64,000 nucleotides of DNA. It comes from Telmatactis stephensoni. Lineage: Eukaryota; Cnidaria; Anthozoa; Actiniaria; Isophelliidae. Each line of letters opens with the position of its first letter. Position 1 is the first letter of the stretch. The position numbers were made by a program, and so were the translations under genes. Where the stretch lies: positions 248,001-312,000 of the forward strand of contig JALIZF010001495.1 in the NCBI GenBank assembly GCA_029948255.1, written 5' to 3'. Shown piece after piece: positions 38,833 to 49,921 of this stretch. The notes under the pieces are model-generated. The model worked only from the letters and a program-made list of their open reading frames with translations. It ran no database searches and was not told where the DNA came from.

Positions 38833-39263
38833 CTTGGACAAGAGTAACATGGACTCTCTGGGCCTCTCTTGACTAGAAAGGTAGATTCCATTCATGATAA
38901 ATAATTGATGATAGCTAATTAAGGAAGATTAAATTCCTAAATTCACACATGTTAAATGTCAAGAAAGTATGACTTTTGTGTTTTAAATCGATTTTATTCA
39001 ATAAAGGGTGTCAATCAAAGAAAAATTATCACTTCAATATATGGCACATTTAATTTTTGTTTCAAAGAAAGAGCGATACTTGATATCAGTAAAACTCTCC
39101 CGCAAAGATGATTAACATATATTTAAGGGACTATCAGATGGCAAGGACATCAAAGCTTATTTTTATGTAGAAAAACCTGATAATTTCGAAAATCGGACTC
39201 TACTTAATGAAAGGCAAAATCCAAAGCCAATAAAATAATAGTACTTGATATTTTTAAAATAAA

Positions 39264-39533
39264 TTCTACTGAAATGGACTGCATTGTGGGTTGCCTGTGG
39301 TAGTCAATAATGACGTCAAGTAGTGGTGAGAGGTTTTTATTGGCTGCGTTTGTTGTTGTTGTTGTTGTTTTAAGATTTTTGCAAAAATTTAGTTGTTTTT
39401 TATAACATTTTATGATATAAATCTTTTATTTGTTTAGATAAATAGCTTTTCTACCCGAATCATAAAGAAATATATACCGGTAAACAACAAGCTCCACAAA
39501 AATCATCACAGGGAACCCAATACATTTCAGTAG
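39264..39533. mobile_element. foldback element
   Basis: The left end 'tctactgaaatggactgcat' and the right end 'aatacatttcagtaga' are inverted copies, with pairing continuing through 'gggttgcctgtg' and 'cacagggaaccc'. The interior is AT-rich. Confidence 0.5.
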
Positions 39534-39979
39534 AAAATATTTTCATTAAAGTTTTTTAATACCAAGTGATTTAAGCGATAATACCCCGAGAAGAGATAGT
39601 ATAATTGTTTCTCAACTCAGGGACACGTCGAGTCGTGTACAAAGGATACAAGCGATAAATATGAAGAGAGATTCTTTGTACCTGTCACACATTACACTGA
39701 CTGGTCAAAACTACTCTTCATCTAAATGAATAAATACCAAATAAATATATAAATAATGTTTTCAAAGCAGCATATCCGATTCACATAGTGATTCTTCATC
39801 TGCTGGCACTCACACTCACTATACTTCTATACATAAAATATTTTACATACAACGCTAAACTCACATGTTGATTTTCCTGAGGGAGAAAAACCGGAGAATC
39901 CGAAAATAAAACCCTCGTGGCGTGGTAGAGAACAACACATCAAACAAGCTCAGTTTACATATGATCTAGTGCCTGAGCT

Positions 39980-40044
39980 GCATGGGACTCGAATCCGGTG
40001 AATGCGATGAATGGCCAGTGCTCTCACCACAAGGGCAACCATGC
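39980..40044 (-). repeat. tRNA-like SINE head
   Basis: On the minus strand, acceptor-like ends GCATGG and CCATGC pair. A box A-like TGCCCTTGTGGTGAGAGCA and a box B-like GGATTCGAGTCC lie between them. At 65 nt and without a good anticodon arm it is not a working tRNA. Confidence 0.4.
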
Positions 40045-40602
40045 CTACCAGTTAGCCAAAAGTAAATAAACATGTATAAATGTAAATAAAATATACTGAC
40101 CTATAGGTTATTTTGTTTACAAGCCTTTTGAGGCTCAAAGAACAAAATGGCAAACACCACTACAATTTGGTGAATGCGTCTTGATCAGAGATTATTACAA
40201 TGCCCTACACTTTGGGAGAGGTGACATTTTGATCAGAAGAAACAATATTGTTTCGTAAATATCTCTGAGAAGCGTTGACACTAGCGAAAAACGTCTGCGC
40301 ATGCGTGCATATTACGATGTTTTCTTAAGAAATGTTTGAGTTTTAGCCTGAAATGAAATGCTCGTGTTCTCGGTGTATACATAAAATTTCTCTTGTATAC
40401 TTTTGTGAGACAAAGATATTGTATTTATGAAGACATTATGTTAATACTGGCCCTAAGTTTCAAGAATTGATCTTAAGTTTTGACATTTTGTGAAAACCGT
40501 TGTTGAAGGCAAGCGTAAAAGCGAAATTTGCATAAGTTACAAAAGCACGAAGACGTGACTACGAGCATGCGCAGACGTTTTTCACTAGTGTCAGAAGCGT
40601 TA

Positions 40603-41029
40603 GGTCCCGTTCAAATGAGAACGCAAGTCAATGCAAGTTTTGACATGAAACTTGCGTTCTCGTTTGAACACCGCTCCACGCAAGTCGATGGAAAATTTTC
40701 AAAAACTTGCAAGGAAAAAACAGCTAGCTGAAGGACAGCGAGAAAATCAGATTTGTTTTTGTTTGAATTATTTGTAGGAGAGGAAATGTGCACAAGTTCG
40801 GACGAAAAAATAAAATAAGAAAAAACAACTTGTGAAGTTTAGCGCCGTGCTGACTGTTCAAACAAGCCAAAATTTGCATGAACTTGTGATCAATTTGAGC
40901 ACGTTCAAACTGCTCGCAAGTCATTGCAAATAGATGCAATTCGATGCAATTAAGTTGGTATTCAAACGAAGACGCAAGTCCGCGCAAGTCGGAACTTGCA
41001 TTGACTTGCGTTCTCGTTTGAACGGGGCA
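40603..41029. mobile_element. 427-bp Harbinger-like foldback MITE
   Basis: Ends 'ggtcccgttcaaatgagaac' and the inverted 'gttctcgtttgaacggggca' are flanked by TTA (40600-40602 and 41030-41032). The interior repeats 'acttgcgttctcgtttgaac' once more in inverted form near 40660. Confidence 0.7.
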
Positions 41030-41112
41030 TTACTCTAGCTAGTTTTGAGCAACGGCAGAAAATCAAAAAATGTAGTTGTACGGTTTTTCATGTATTAGTG
41101 ACAGTTAATTAA

Positions 41113-41429
41113 GGGAGCATTCATTTTTTAGGAGGGGGGGGGGTGGGGGTGGGGGGGGGGGGGGGGGTGGGGGGGTGGGGGGGGGTGGGCCGGAGGAATT
41201 GAGAGGAGGGCCAAAAGAAATTTACTCTATGAAAGGGGGTGGGTCATGTTTTTCTGAAAGTTAAACCAGGTCAAGGGACCCTATTTTCATATTTGGAAGT
41301 GGGGTGGGTCATCAATATAGTTCAATTCCTTAACGTGGGGGCTTGTATTTTTTTGTATTTGATTCCTGCAATTCTTCCGGCCCACCCCCCCCCCCCCCCC
41401 CCCCCCCCTCCTAAAAAATGAATGCTCCC
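41113..41429. mobile_element. 317-bp MITE with opposing G and C tracts
   Basis: Ends 'gggagcattcattttttagg' and the inverted 'cctaaaaaatgaatgctccc' are flanked by TAA (41110-41112 and 41430-41432). Just inside lie a long G-rich tract (about 41131-41190) and a C tract (about 41384-41408), so single strands could form a G/C-clamped hairpin. A TAA duplication suits PIF/Harbinger. Confidence 0.75.
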
Positions 41430-41633
41430 TAAAAAGGTATGAAAACTACAGCTTTGCAGTTGTTCCGCTTTATATGCCATAACTATACTATGCCATGCGA
41501 AGCAGTCTATCTTTTATGCATGAATCTTGTGTAACCATGACTACAAAAAATTGGGTAACCATGGCGACAAAAAGATCTCTAATGGATCATGATCAGTTTG
41601 GTGAAGTTTTGAAGATTCGCTTGAGAAATTACT

Positions 41634-44600
41634 TTAATTTTTTCTCTTTTCGCACATGAAAAACATATTCCCGTTGCACGACAAATCATTCCATAAACCG
41701 TTAATCTTAACATTGCCAAGGAACATCATCCCACATTCTTCAGCAACGTTGTTAGGTTCATTGGCGTTCCAGTTCGAGTACTGACCGGACAAAGCAGAAC
41801 CATCTACCCACTTGAATTTTTTATTGGAATCTAGAAACGAAACATTAAATCAAAACAAAACAGGCCAACGGCATGGTGTACAAATGAGAAAAAACGGGAT
41901 AACAAACGAATGAACGATTAAAACGAACGTAAAAACGAACCAACCAACCAACAAACTGAAATAGATATATGTCCACAAGTAGAATGTAATAAATATATTC
42001 AAATTTATATTTATCAAACAAACTGCAGAGCGTCGCAAATCAGAATTTACGAAACCATCAAGCCATTTAATAATGTATATTGTTTGTTTGTTTTTATGAT
42101 TTGAAAAAGCAGATTTTTCTCCAAATATAATTTTTAGTCCACGTGTCAACTAAGGGCGTGCAAAACCCATTTTTGGAGCTGTTTCCCTAATTCTTGGGTT
42201 GCATGTGACGTCACGGCAGCCATCTTGGATGAACTGTAACAAAAGATTTCTCATTAGCGTCTCTTGTTTGTTCATCCAACATGGCTACCGCTTCATTGTC
42301 TTTTGATTCCTAAAGGAATGGATGAAACCCAGCAATATTGGAAAACTGGTGGGACCCTGCCCTGTTAAGACTTTGTTTCCTTGTCAGTAGTGTGTTTGAA
42401 AAAGGCATGCATTGGAATATCGATGTGAAAGTAAAGCCTAAAAAACTAAACTCTAAGCCAAAGAAGTTTCTACAGAGTCCCAAAACCGCCTGTAAATGGG
42501 TTTGTCGCTTTGCTCGGTACTTCCAATTAAAGTGAACCTCGGTCTGATATTTTCCCATGCAGGCCTCATGAAAAAATGGCTTTATCTTAGCGACTATTGT
42601 AGTTCCTGCAAAGCATCAGATAATAAACGAACAAACAAACAAAAGAAAAAGAAAAAGATCGCTAGCTAAATGGGGACCGAACGCTTTACCAATTCTTTCA
42701 ATTTCCGCTGGAGAGTACTAGGATACTTCATTATTATTCGAAGTCTCTGCAGAATTTACATTCTCAATAAATTAATCGAATAGACAAACAAACGAACGAA
42801 ATTACCTCGATGCAGCCCAAACCACAGGTTATCATTCCATGATTGTTTTTCTGAAACCGTCCCAGCAAGCCTTGCAACGTAATCGTTTTCTTGAGCTGAC
42901 TTTATCGTCACCAGGTCACCTCCAAGAGACTGACACGTTTTTCGTGCGTCGCCCCAGTTACTTCGTGTGTTGGCCATCTTGTAGCAAAAACCTTGATAGT
43001 CCTGCCAGCCTTGTGGACAGGTTGCTATAGCAACATACAAACAATACATGTTATTACATAGACACCAGGGGATGTCATGACCAGGAGACTGAAACACGCG
43101 TGTCACGTGATGTAATATATATGTTAGCCCATATTTGATTTTAGACCACCAACCACTTGCCCGTGCTTAATTTAAAAATGAAATGCATTCGCACTGTGTA
43201 CCAGCGGAAGCTGAATTAATTCGTTCGATCCGAGATCTAAAAATACCGGCCCAATTGCGGGGCAAGACAAGTGTTTGTTAGGGCGGAGTCTCAGCCTCTG
43301 GTTGTAGAATTATAGAGAGAGAGAGTAACAGGTGAACTTTATAGTTAATATAAGTATATATATGAGTATAAATATCTATAAATATGTGTATAATTGAAAA
43401 TTGTGTACAGTAATACTTGCAATATAAAGATCATTTTTCAAACTCGATTAATTACCTGGAACACCATGTCTATAGATTTCAATAACACGTAGGCTATACT
43501 GACCACTTACATTCCTTGTGGAATCAAACTATAGGATCACAAACGATCGAGTTTCATTTAATCTACCCTTATATTCAAAAGAACATTCAAAAACTACATT
43601 TATTCTCCTTTCAAAAATGTATACTTCTCTTATAAAATGTTGTATAGCCTATACGTGCTGTTGAAGCCTAAAGAAGGGACAAAACGTATCCTCATACCTA
43701 AACTATATCCCGTCTATGCCGAGCGACATGCCCTAGCGTCTTATTGTCATTTACTAGTTTTTTCTTTAAAGTTTGGCCAACAAAAATATCTATGATTTAT
43801 CATTACAAATGCCTGTGCATGCCTGGGAACAAAAGTGATAACCAAACTATAGAGGGTAATAAGTAATTTGATGACTTTTTAGCACTATATTCTTGCCTGA
43901 AAGTAAGTGATCTTGAAACTAATAATTAACATTAAGGTTGGTGCCTACTATTGTCCGCGCGCACTGCTTTCTGCGCATGCAAAAACACTGAATTTTTGTC
44001 GGTAAAGCAATCGTAAAAGCAAGGCCTTTTTACGACTTTTTGAAAAAATAAACTTACAGAATTAAAGGAAAACCATTTAGCCTCTCCTGTGTTTGAATGA
44101 AATTCACAGTTGATAAATAGAACCCGAGTTACAACGCCTGTTTTGACTATCATTTCTACCAGAAACGATCTGTTTTCGCCGCCATCTTGAAAATTTCCCA
44201 CAATGCATTGTAATTCGCTCTTTTTTCCGGGGAGGGCTAGGGAATTTTTGATCATTTTCGCGAATTCTGATCAGTTTTCGCGCGTTTATCGACAAATAAC
44301 TTTCTAAATCGCACGGATACCCCTATTTTTCATTTCTGTAAATTGTAAAGTGAAGATTAACCTACTTTTTTAAAATACTTTTATGAATTTAAAATTGAAA
44401 CTTGATTGCAAAAATTGGACTATTCATTTGGCGGTCATGAACAAAAACAGGTCTAAAACTAGTAAAAAGTCATTGAAAAAAATTGTTATTCTGGTTTTTC
44501 ATATTTCGTATGGCATTGACAAGTAAGAGAATTGTGTTGTAAACGTTTTAGTAAAAAAAGTTTGACATTTTTTCAAAATATGGGGTATTTATGATTTTTT

Positions 44601-45369
44601 CTTTGGGCCTCTAGAATAGGCAGATTTTGCAACATTTGATGGCGTGTAACTCATTAATATGCACGGTGACCCCCAATTTTTTCCTTGGATTCTAGCTCCC
44701 TTTGATGGGTTCTTTAATACCCATGTGGTTTTTGGCCAAAAAAATTACCTTCCCATTAGTAGGCACCAACCTTAACACAAATATGATACCTGGTGCGTCT
44801 CCACAGTAACGAAGTGAACAATATGGTGTTTTAACCAGTTCGTAGACGTAGAAACCACCACAGTTGCGGACACGAATGTAGTTACTCCAATGACAGCAGT
44901 TGTTTTCCCAGTGATAACATACTTTGCGAGTGACTATCCCTTGGGCTTGAGTAGGATGAGAGCCTTGCATCCATCCTGCAGCGTGGGTTCCACAATGATT
45001 CTTGGCTACACATTTGGTTGGCATAGCGGATCCTGCCTGGCCGTTAAAGCGATACCAGCCTTTGGTGAGATCCCTCTGATCGCACTTCAGCACGTTGCCT
45101 CTAGGAACACTCATCGATCGATCACGTGTATTCAATGATGTGTTGTAGTGTTTGCATTCTAATGACAGTGACAAACAAACAAAACTGATAACTCCATAAT
45201 GAAAATCCTTCTCAAAATCAAACATTAGACAAATGAAATAGATATAGCCAAAAATTAGAGAGGCCAATAAGAGGAGCCAAAGCATCAAATTGGCAAAGCA
45301 CAAAGTTTGGGACTTACCATGAGCAACAGCTAAAGTTGAAACACCATGCAAAAAAAAGAAGAATGACAT
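41634..45369 (-). CDS. secreted D8C + C-type lectin protein, 4 exons
   Basis: Exons in order: 45369-45318, 45158-44790, 43024-42806, 41830-41634; GT-AG, 837 nt, 278 aa. A short hydrophobic signal peptide (MSFFFFLHG start) is followed by a D8C domain as in uromodulin, GP2 and OIT3: WYRFNGQAG, CGTHAAGWMQGSHP, CYHWENNCCHWSN and RVRNCGGFYVYEL. A C-type lectin-like domain follows (about 141-277) with CPQGWQDYQGFCYK, NLWFGL, EPN at 238-240 and WND at 260-262. EPN plus WND is the calcium/mannose-type binding signature in known lectins, so calcium-dependent sugar binding is inferred. Phase-1 junctions throughout allow module swapping. An 836-bp TTAA transposon lies in intron 2. It could also act as the 3' end of longer transcripts from 50488 or 57904. 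Confidence 0.85.
43936..44771. mobile_element. 836-bp piggyBac-like MITE (TTAA), filled site
   Basis: Ends 'ggttggtgcctacta' and the inverted 'tagtaggcaccaacc' are flanked by TTAA at 43932-43935 and 44772-44775. The duplicated segment at 49890-49920 has the same flanks joined by a single TTAA and no insert, so both boundaries are exact. No transposase frame is present. It lies in intron 2 of the D8C-lectin gene, 18 bp past the D8C donor. Confidence 0.9.
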
Positions 45370-45602
45370 GTAACTAAAGATTCTAAGGTGGTCTGTTCCT
45401 ATTTAATTTATTGGAGCATTGGATATATTTTTCATGCGCCCTTTTTGACAGCTAAAATTTTATCGATTTCAATTCTGTAAGTTTTGGATCTTAGACAAAG
45501 AAACTTTGAATTTTAACGAAATGTTATTTTTGTCATCACTGATGCAAGATTCTTGGAGATATGAACGCATTTTAAAATCTTCAATTTCACAAAAAAGATC
45601 CA

Positions 45603-45720
45603 TAATTAATAATATAATATAATAATAATAATAATAATGATAATAATGATAATAATAATAATAATGATGATGATGATGATAATAATAATAATAATAATAA
45701 TATAATGATATAATATATAT
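45603..45720 (+). repeat. (AAT/ATG)n microsatellite
   Basis: Runs of aat with gat and atg interruptions, ending in 'ataatatatata'. The minus-strand Tyr/His-rich ORF over it is an artefact. Confidence 0.9.
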
Positions 45721-47165
45721 AAAGAGTAACAGGTGGACTTTATTGTTGAAGTAATTATATATATGAATATAAATATCTATAAATATGTGTACAATTGAAA
45801 ATTGTGCATGCATGTGTACAGTAATACTTGCAATATAAAGATCATTTTTAACTCGTGGATTGCAAATTCACGAGTTATAGTGAGGGGTCAAAATATGCAA
45901 ATGGTCAGCTTACTACTTCGTGTATGACAACATGAAATGGCACTATTCAATCTATCTATTGTCTGACTAGAATGGTGCCATACATAAAGTAATAACCTAT
46001 TGTGTCACTCACTCACTCGCAAATGCGTTAACACTATGGCTTTGCGCATGCTCGATGCAATTGACCGCAGGCCGAAAGTAATGTGGGCTCTGGGTACGAG
46101 ATTAAAGGAAATATGTTTTTTATTCCGGGACTCCCGAAGGACTCCCGAACTATTTATGTAGAAATCAGACTGGACAAAATTTATATTTAGTTATTAAAGA
46201 ACAGCATTGACTAGAAACATTCCCGGCAGACATGTTAAATTATATACAGACGTTGTTTAAAGAAGAAGCTTTTTAGATCATTAAATTCCTAGTATTAGTA
46301 CAAGCTATTTCAGGAGAAAACCATCGAAGTAACGAAGCAAGTTTAGAAGTTTAGACATGACTTACGCAATAGAATATCGCACTGCAGTCGATAGCCAGAC
46401 TTTGTACATCGCTATCAAGCGACAAAAATCTCCTCAAGTTCAACATCAAAGTCATCCAAGCTTTTAGTGTTCGTACTCTATCATCACAAGAGTCAAAGTA
46501 GATAAACAAACGCCGGAAAACATTTTGTGAAAGCCGTCGTCGCGAGCGCCGTGAAGGTATCGAGTCCGCTAGCCGAAACAGCAACAAAAAGGCGTATTGA
46601 GTTAGTTTATTGGCTTAGTGTTTTGTAAAGTAATTTCTTTTATATTTATAGCGACATTTTGCTACAGAGCACAGAGAGAAGCATTTTTGCATTTGTTTTG
46701 TAACCACACTCTGACAATAAATATACAAGATTCACCAGACGAAATCGTATAACTTCTGGATGGTCCAATGGATATGCCCTTGGCTTCACAAGAGAAAGGT
46801 CTGAGGTTAATTTTTTTTTCACTTTTTTTTTCTTTTTGACAGATTTTTTTTTTTCATTTATAGCTAATGACTCTTTCTTCGCTAAAGAAATTATTGATTT
46901 GGATTTTTGTCTTCAAATGAAAACTCGTTATTTTACTAAAATATATTGTTTGGGCTTCCTGTGGTCATTTCGGTCAATCCACGAGTTACTTCGAAGTTAC
47001 TTCGCCATTGGCGGTTTGATTCAAACTCACTCAATTACACGGAACCCCGTGTCTTTAGATTAACACGTAGGCTTTACACGTGACTTAAATTCCTTGTGGA
47101 ATCAAACTATAGGATCACAAGCGATCGAATTTCACTTAAGCTACCCTTTATATTCAAAAGGACAT

Positions 47166-47679
47166 ACCTTATTCCACTTTATTTTCGCGACACTTAAATT
47201 TCGCGATTTTTTGATGAAAATATTTCGCGACACTTTAATTTCGCGATTTTCAAAAATATGTTAAAACTAAGACACTTTATTTTCGCGATTTGGTCAAAAA
47301 ATCACTGTACAATACAATTAGGTACAAAAGTAAACAAATCTGAAGTACAATAATATCGTTTTATTCATGAGTTTATATCAGCAGGGTAACACAACGGTGT
47401 GATTGACTCACTAAGTGAAAATGTAAGTGTTTTAAAATATGGTGTTGGTTCATGAATAAATTGACTGGTATGGGTCAACTGGTGGAAGTGATTTCTCTCC
47501 TGAAACAACACCTTTGATTTCAATAAAAGGGTTTAGTGTATATGTGCATAGTCACGTAATTTTCGCACATGCAAATTTTCGCGTCACTTAAATTTTGCGG
47601 CACTAAATTTTCGCGTTTTTTTTTTCGAATCGCGAAAATCGCGAAATTAAAGTGCCGCAAAAATAAAGTGGAATAAGGT
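47166..47679. mobile_element. 514-bp MITE with 4-bp ACAT duplication
   Basis: Ends 'accttattccactttatttt' and the inverted 'aaaataaagtggaataaggt' are flanked by ACAT (47162-47165 and 47680-47683). The paralogous segment near 43580-43600 has the same flanks joined without the insert, proving the boundaries. The subterminal region is rich in 'tttcgcga' words in both orientations. Confidence 0.85.
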
Positions 47680-47844
47680 ACATTCAAAAACTACATTTAT
47701 TCTCCTTTCAAAAAATTTTTCATGCGCCCTTTTTGTCAGCTAAAATTTTATCAATTTCTGTAAGTTTTGGATCTTAGACAAAGAAACTTTTAATTTTAAC
47801 GAAATGTTATTTTTGTCATCACTGATGCAAGATTCTTGGAGATA

Positions 47845-47985
47845 GAGTGCTTACAATATATCCGTGAAAAAGTTAGCGAACTAAGTTGTACTAAATAGCG
47901 CGAAATCCTTTGTTTTCTATTGTTTAATTAGTGCAAATTAATGCAATTTCTTACAAACTTTTTCACGGATATATTGTAAGCACTC
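47845..47985. mobile_element. 141-bp TA-flanked foldback MITE
   Basis: Ends 'gagtgcttacaatatatccg' and the inverted 'cggatatattgtaagcactc' are flanked by TA (47843-47844 and 47986-47987). The paralogous segment at about 45555-45575 reads straight through ('gagatatgaacgc'), confirming the insertion. TA targeting suggests Tc1/mariner. Confidence 0.88.
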
Positions 47986-48583
47986 TATGAACGCGTTTTA
48001 AAATCTTCAATTTTACAAAAAAGATCCATAATTTCCAAATTCCTCGATGAATTTTTCCACTCAGCGAAAAAAGGAACCAAGTTCTGAGGATTTCGAGATG
48101 ATGGTATTGAGATTTTCGTTCCAAATTAAAAATGACCATACAACTTTTAAAATACAAACTGAGTTGCGACATGATTAGTGACAAGAAAATGGTATTCAGA
48201 AAGCCAGTAGAGTGGTTTTCATTAACCCGTGAAATACTTACACTTATAGTGTATTGGGCACTACATACTATACTCTAATTCCTTTGGTTTCTATTGTATT
48301 TTCTATTATTTTGCATGTAAAAACTTTGAATTACGATAGCATTTTATTAATAGCATATCAATCAAATCACGACACATTTTTGAAAGCAAACACCTCCTGA
48401 GTGTCAAAAATTCCGATTTCGATTAGCTTGAACAGTCAAAGTCCACTGAGAGTCATCAAATTTCGTTTTATTAATCAAAATAAACTAGCATAATTTTAAA
48501 GTTTTATCCCAAAACATATTCATATAGTTCTTTATTTTATCAGCTTTAAAATTGTAATATATAGGTATATAGGCTTTCTTTAA

Positions 48584-49228
48584 GGTGTTTCCCAGTAGTA
48601 TTTTGGTGATCGATTTTGACAAAACTTTCAATTTTATTTTTGAAAATTGGTCAACTTACATTTGTCTGTTGTTCCTTTGAAGAGATAGATTCTTCTCGTC
48701 AACTGTGCTTTCGTGTGAATGGTCGACCAGTTTCCACTTTTTTTAGCGCTTACAACTTACATCAAAGCCGCTCACAGGACCAATAAACAAAGACTTTTGG
48801 CAACTTTTGACATCAATTAAAAGTTACTTTGCGAAAGTTGGAATTTTTTCTTGTTCTTTAATTTCGAGTCACCAAATTTAATAGTTGTGTTAAGTTTTTC
48901 GAGATTTACTCAAAATCCCTCTGATAAAACGTTCTGATTTTGAGTTGGTTAACTGTGCAAGAAAGTGACGTTTAATACCTATATAGCCATTTTTCTAGAG
49001 CTCATCGAAAACGGGAGATATTTTAGGAAAACTGAATTCAATGATCTTTGTTTTTCGTTGCCATATCAACGCGTCATGGAAAAAAATTGGCACCAATCAA
49101 ATTTACAATCCCTCCTTAGTATCTTGTGTGAAAATCATTTTGATCAGACAAATGTAAGTTGACCAAGTTTCAAAAACAAATTGGAAGTTTTGTCAACATC
49201 GATCACCAAAATACTACTGGTAAACACC
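48584..49228. mobile_element. 645-bp TTAA element (family P2), complete
   Basis: Inverted ends of about 50 bp ('ggtgtttcccagtagtattt' and the inverted 'aaatactactggtaaacacc') are flanked by TTAA at 48580-48583 and 49229-49232. An opposite-orientation copy lacking one end is at 34781-35345. TTAA duplication is the piggyBac hallmark. No transposase. Confidence 0.85.
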
Positions 49229-49313
49229 TTAAAAACGTTACTGTGGTATGGGCGTGTTTTAATAACGCACCCTCGAAACTGTTCCGTAACCTTATGGTAG
49301 TTCCGAAGCCTTA

Positions 49314-49383
49314 GTACAGATTTCGTATGAGTGTGAAAAGGCCGCGATATCGCGGCCTTTTCACACTCATACGAAATCTGCAC
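49314..49383. repeat. 70-bp near-perfect palindrome, TA-flanked
   Basis: Positions 49317-49380 form a perfect 64-bp palindrome centred on GGCCGCGATATCGCGGCC, with arms 'cagatttcgtatgagtgtga' and its inverse. TA lies on both sides (49312-49313 and 49384-49385). The arm resembles the tip of family E (10631, 54114), so it may be a minimal MITE with no loop. Confidence 0.75.
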
Positions 49384-49921
49384 TAGATTTCATCAATGAA
49401 TTTTCTTTAAAATTCTGTCATTTAAAGATGATTGTTTGTCAAGTCAAAACCTGAGAAAAAAGAGGAGGGTCACCGTATTGGTTTCTGAGCTATAAGATGT
49501 CTTAAAAGGTGGTATTTGCATTGACAAGCGGCGATTTTTCTTGAAATGTACTTACCTCAAAAATTGCATTTATTCACCTTTCAAAAAATGTATACTTCTC
49601 TTATAAAAATATTGTAAAGCCTATACGTGCTGTTAAAGCCTAAAGAAGGGACAAAACGTATCCTGATACCTAAACTATATCCCGTCTATGCCGAGCGACA
49701 TGCCCTAGCGTCTTATTGTCATTTACTAGTTTTTTCTTTAAAGTTTGGCCAACAAAAATATCTATGATTTATCATTACAAATGCCTGTGCATGCCTGGGA
49801 ACAAAAGTGATAACCAAACTATAGAGGGTAATAAGTAATTTGATGACTTTTTAGCACTATATTCTTGCCTGAAAGTAAGTGATCTTGAAACTAATAATTA
49901 ACATTAACACAAATATGATAC

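Larger units (their letters stand above)
36261..41633. other. gene-poor stretch between the glycine-rich EGF gene and the D8C-lectin gene
   Basis: Apart from a broken first-exon copy (38673-38832) it holds only repeats. Segment 37270-37430 recurs at 55515-55665. A foldback is at 39264-39533, a tRNA-like SINE head at 39980-40044, and Harbinger-like MITEs at 40603-41029 and 41113-41429. From 36261 to 38000 nothing else is recognised. Confidence 0.5.
45370..49921. other. duplicated, transposon-filled spacer between the two D8C units
   Basis: No exon is seen; in particular no lectin exon. Segments are copies of the neighbouring unit: 45720-45855 matches 43310-43445, 47085-47165 plus 47680-47710 matches 43500-43615, 47717-48030 matches 45431-45610, 48240-48410 matches 50508-50672, and 49560-49908 matches about 43590-43931. 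Three elements (47166-47679, 47845-47985, 48584-49228) and a palindrome (49314-49383) have been added. An (AAT)n tract fills 45603-45720. Confidence 0.65.

Noticed and set aside
44890..45138. Plus-strand 82-aa ORF and its twin at 50043-50291
   Set aside because: Antisense to the two D8C exons; conserved only because the exons are.
45469..45813. Tyr/His-rich minus-strand ORF
   Set aside because: Encoded by the (AAT)n microsatellite.
46750..46815. tRNA-like stretch 'tggtccaatggata' with a T run after it
   Set aside because: A weak box A only; no box B and no paired arms.
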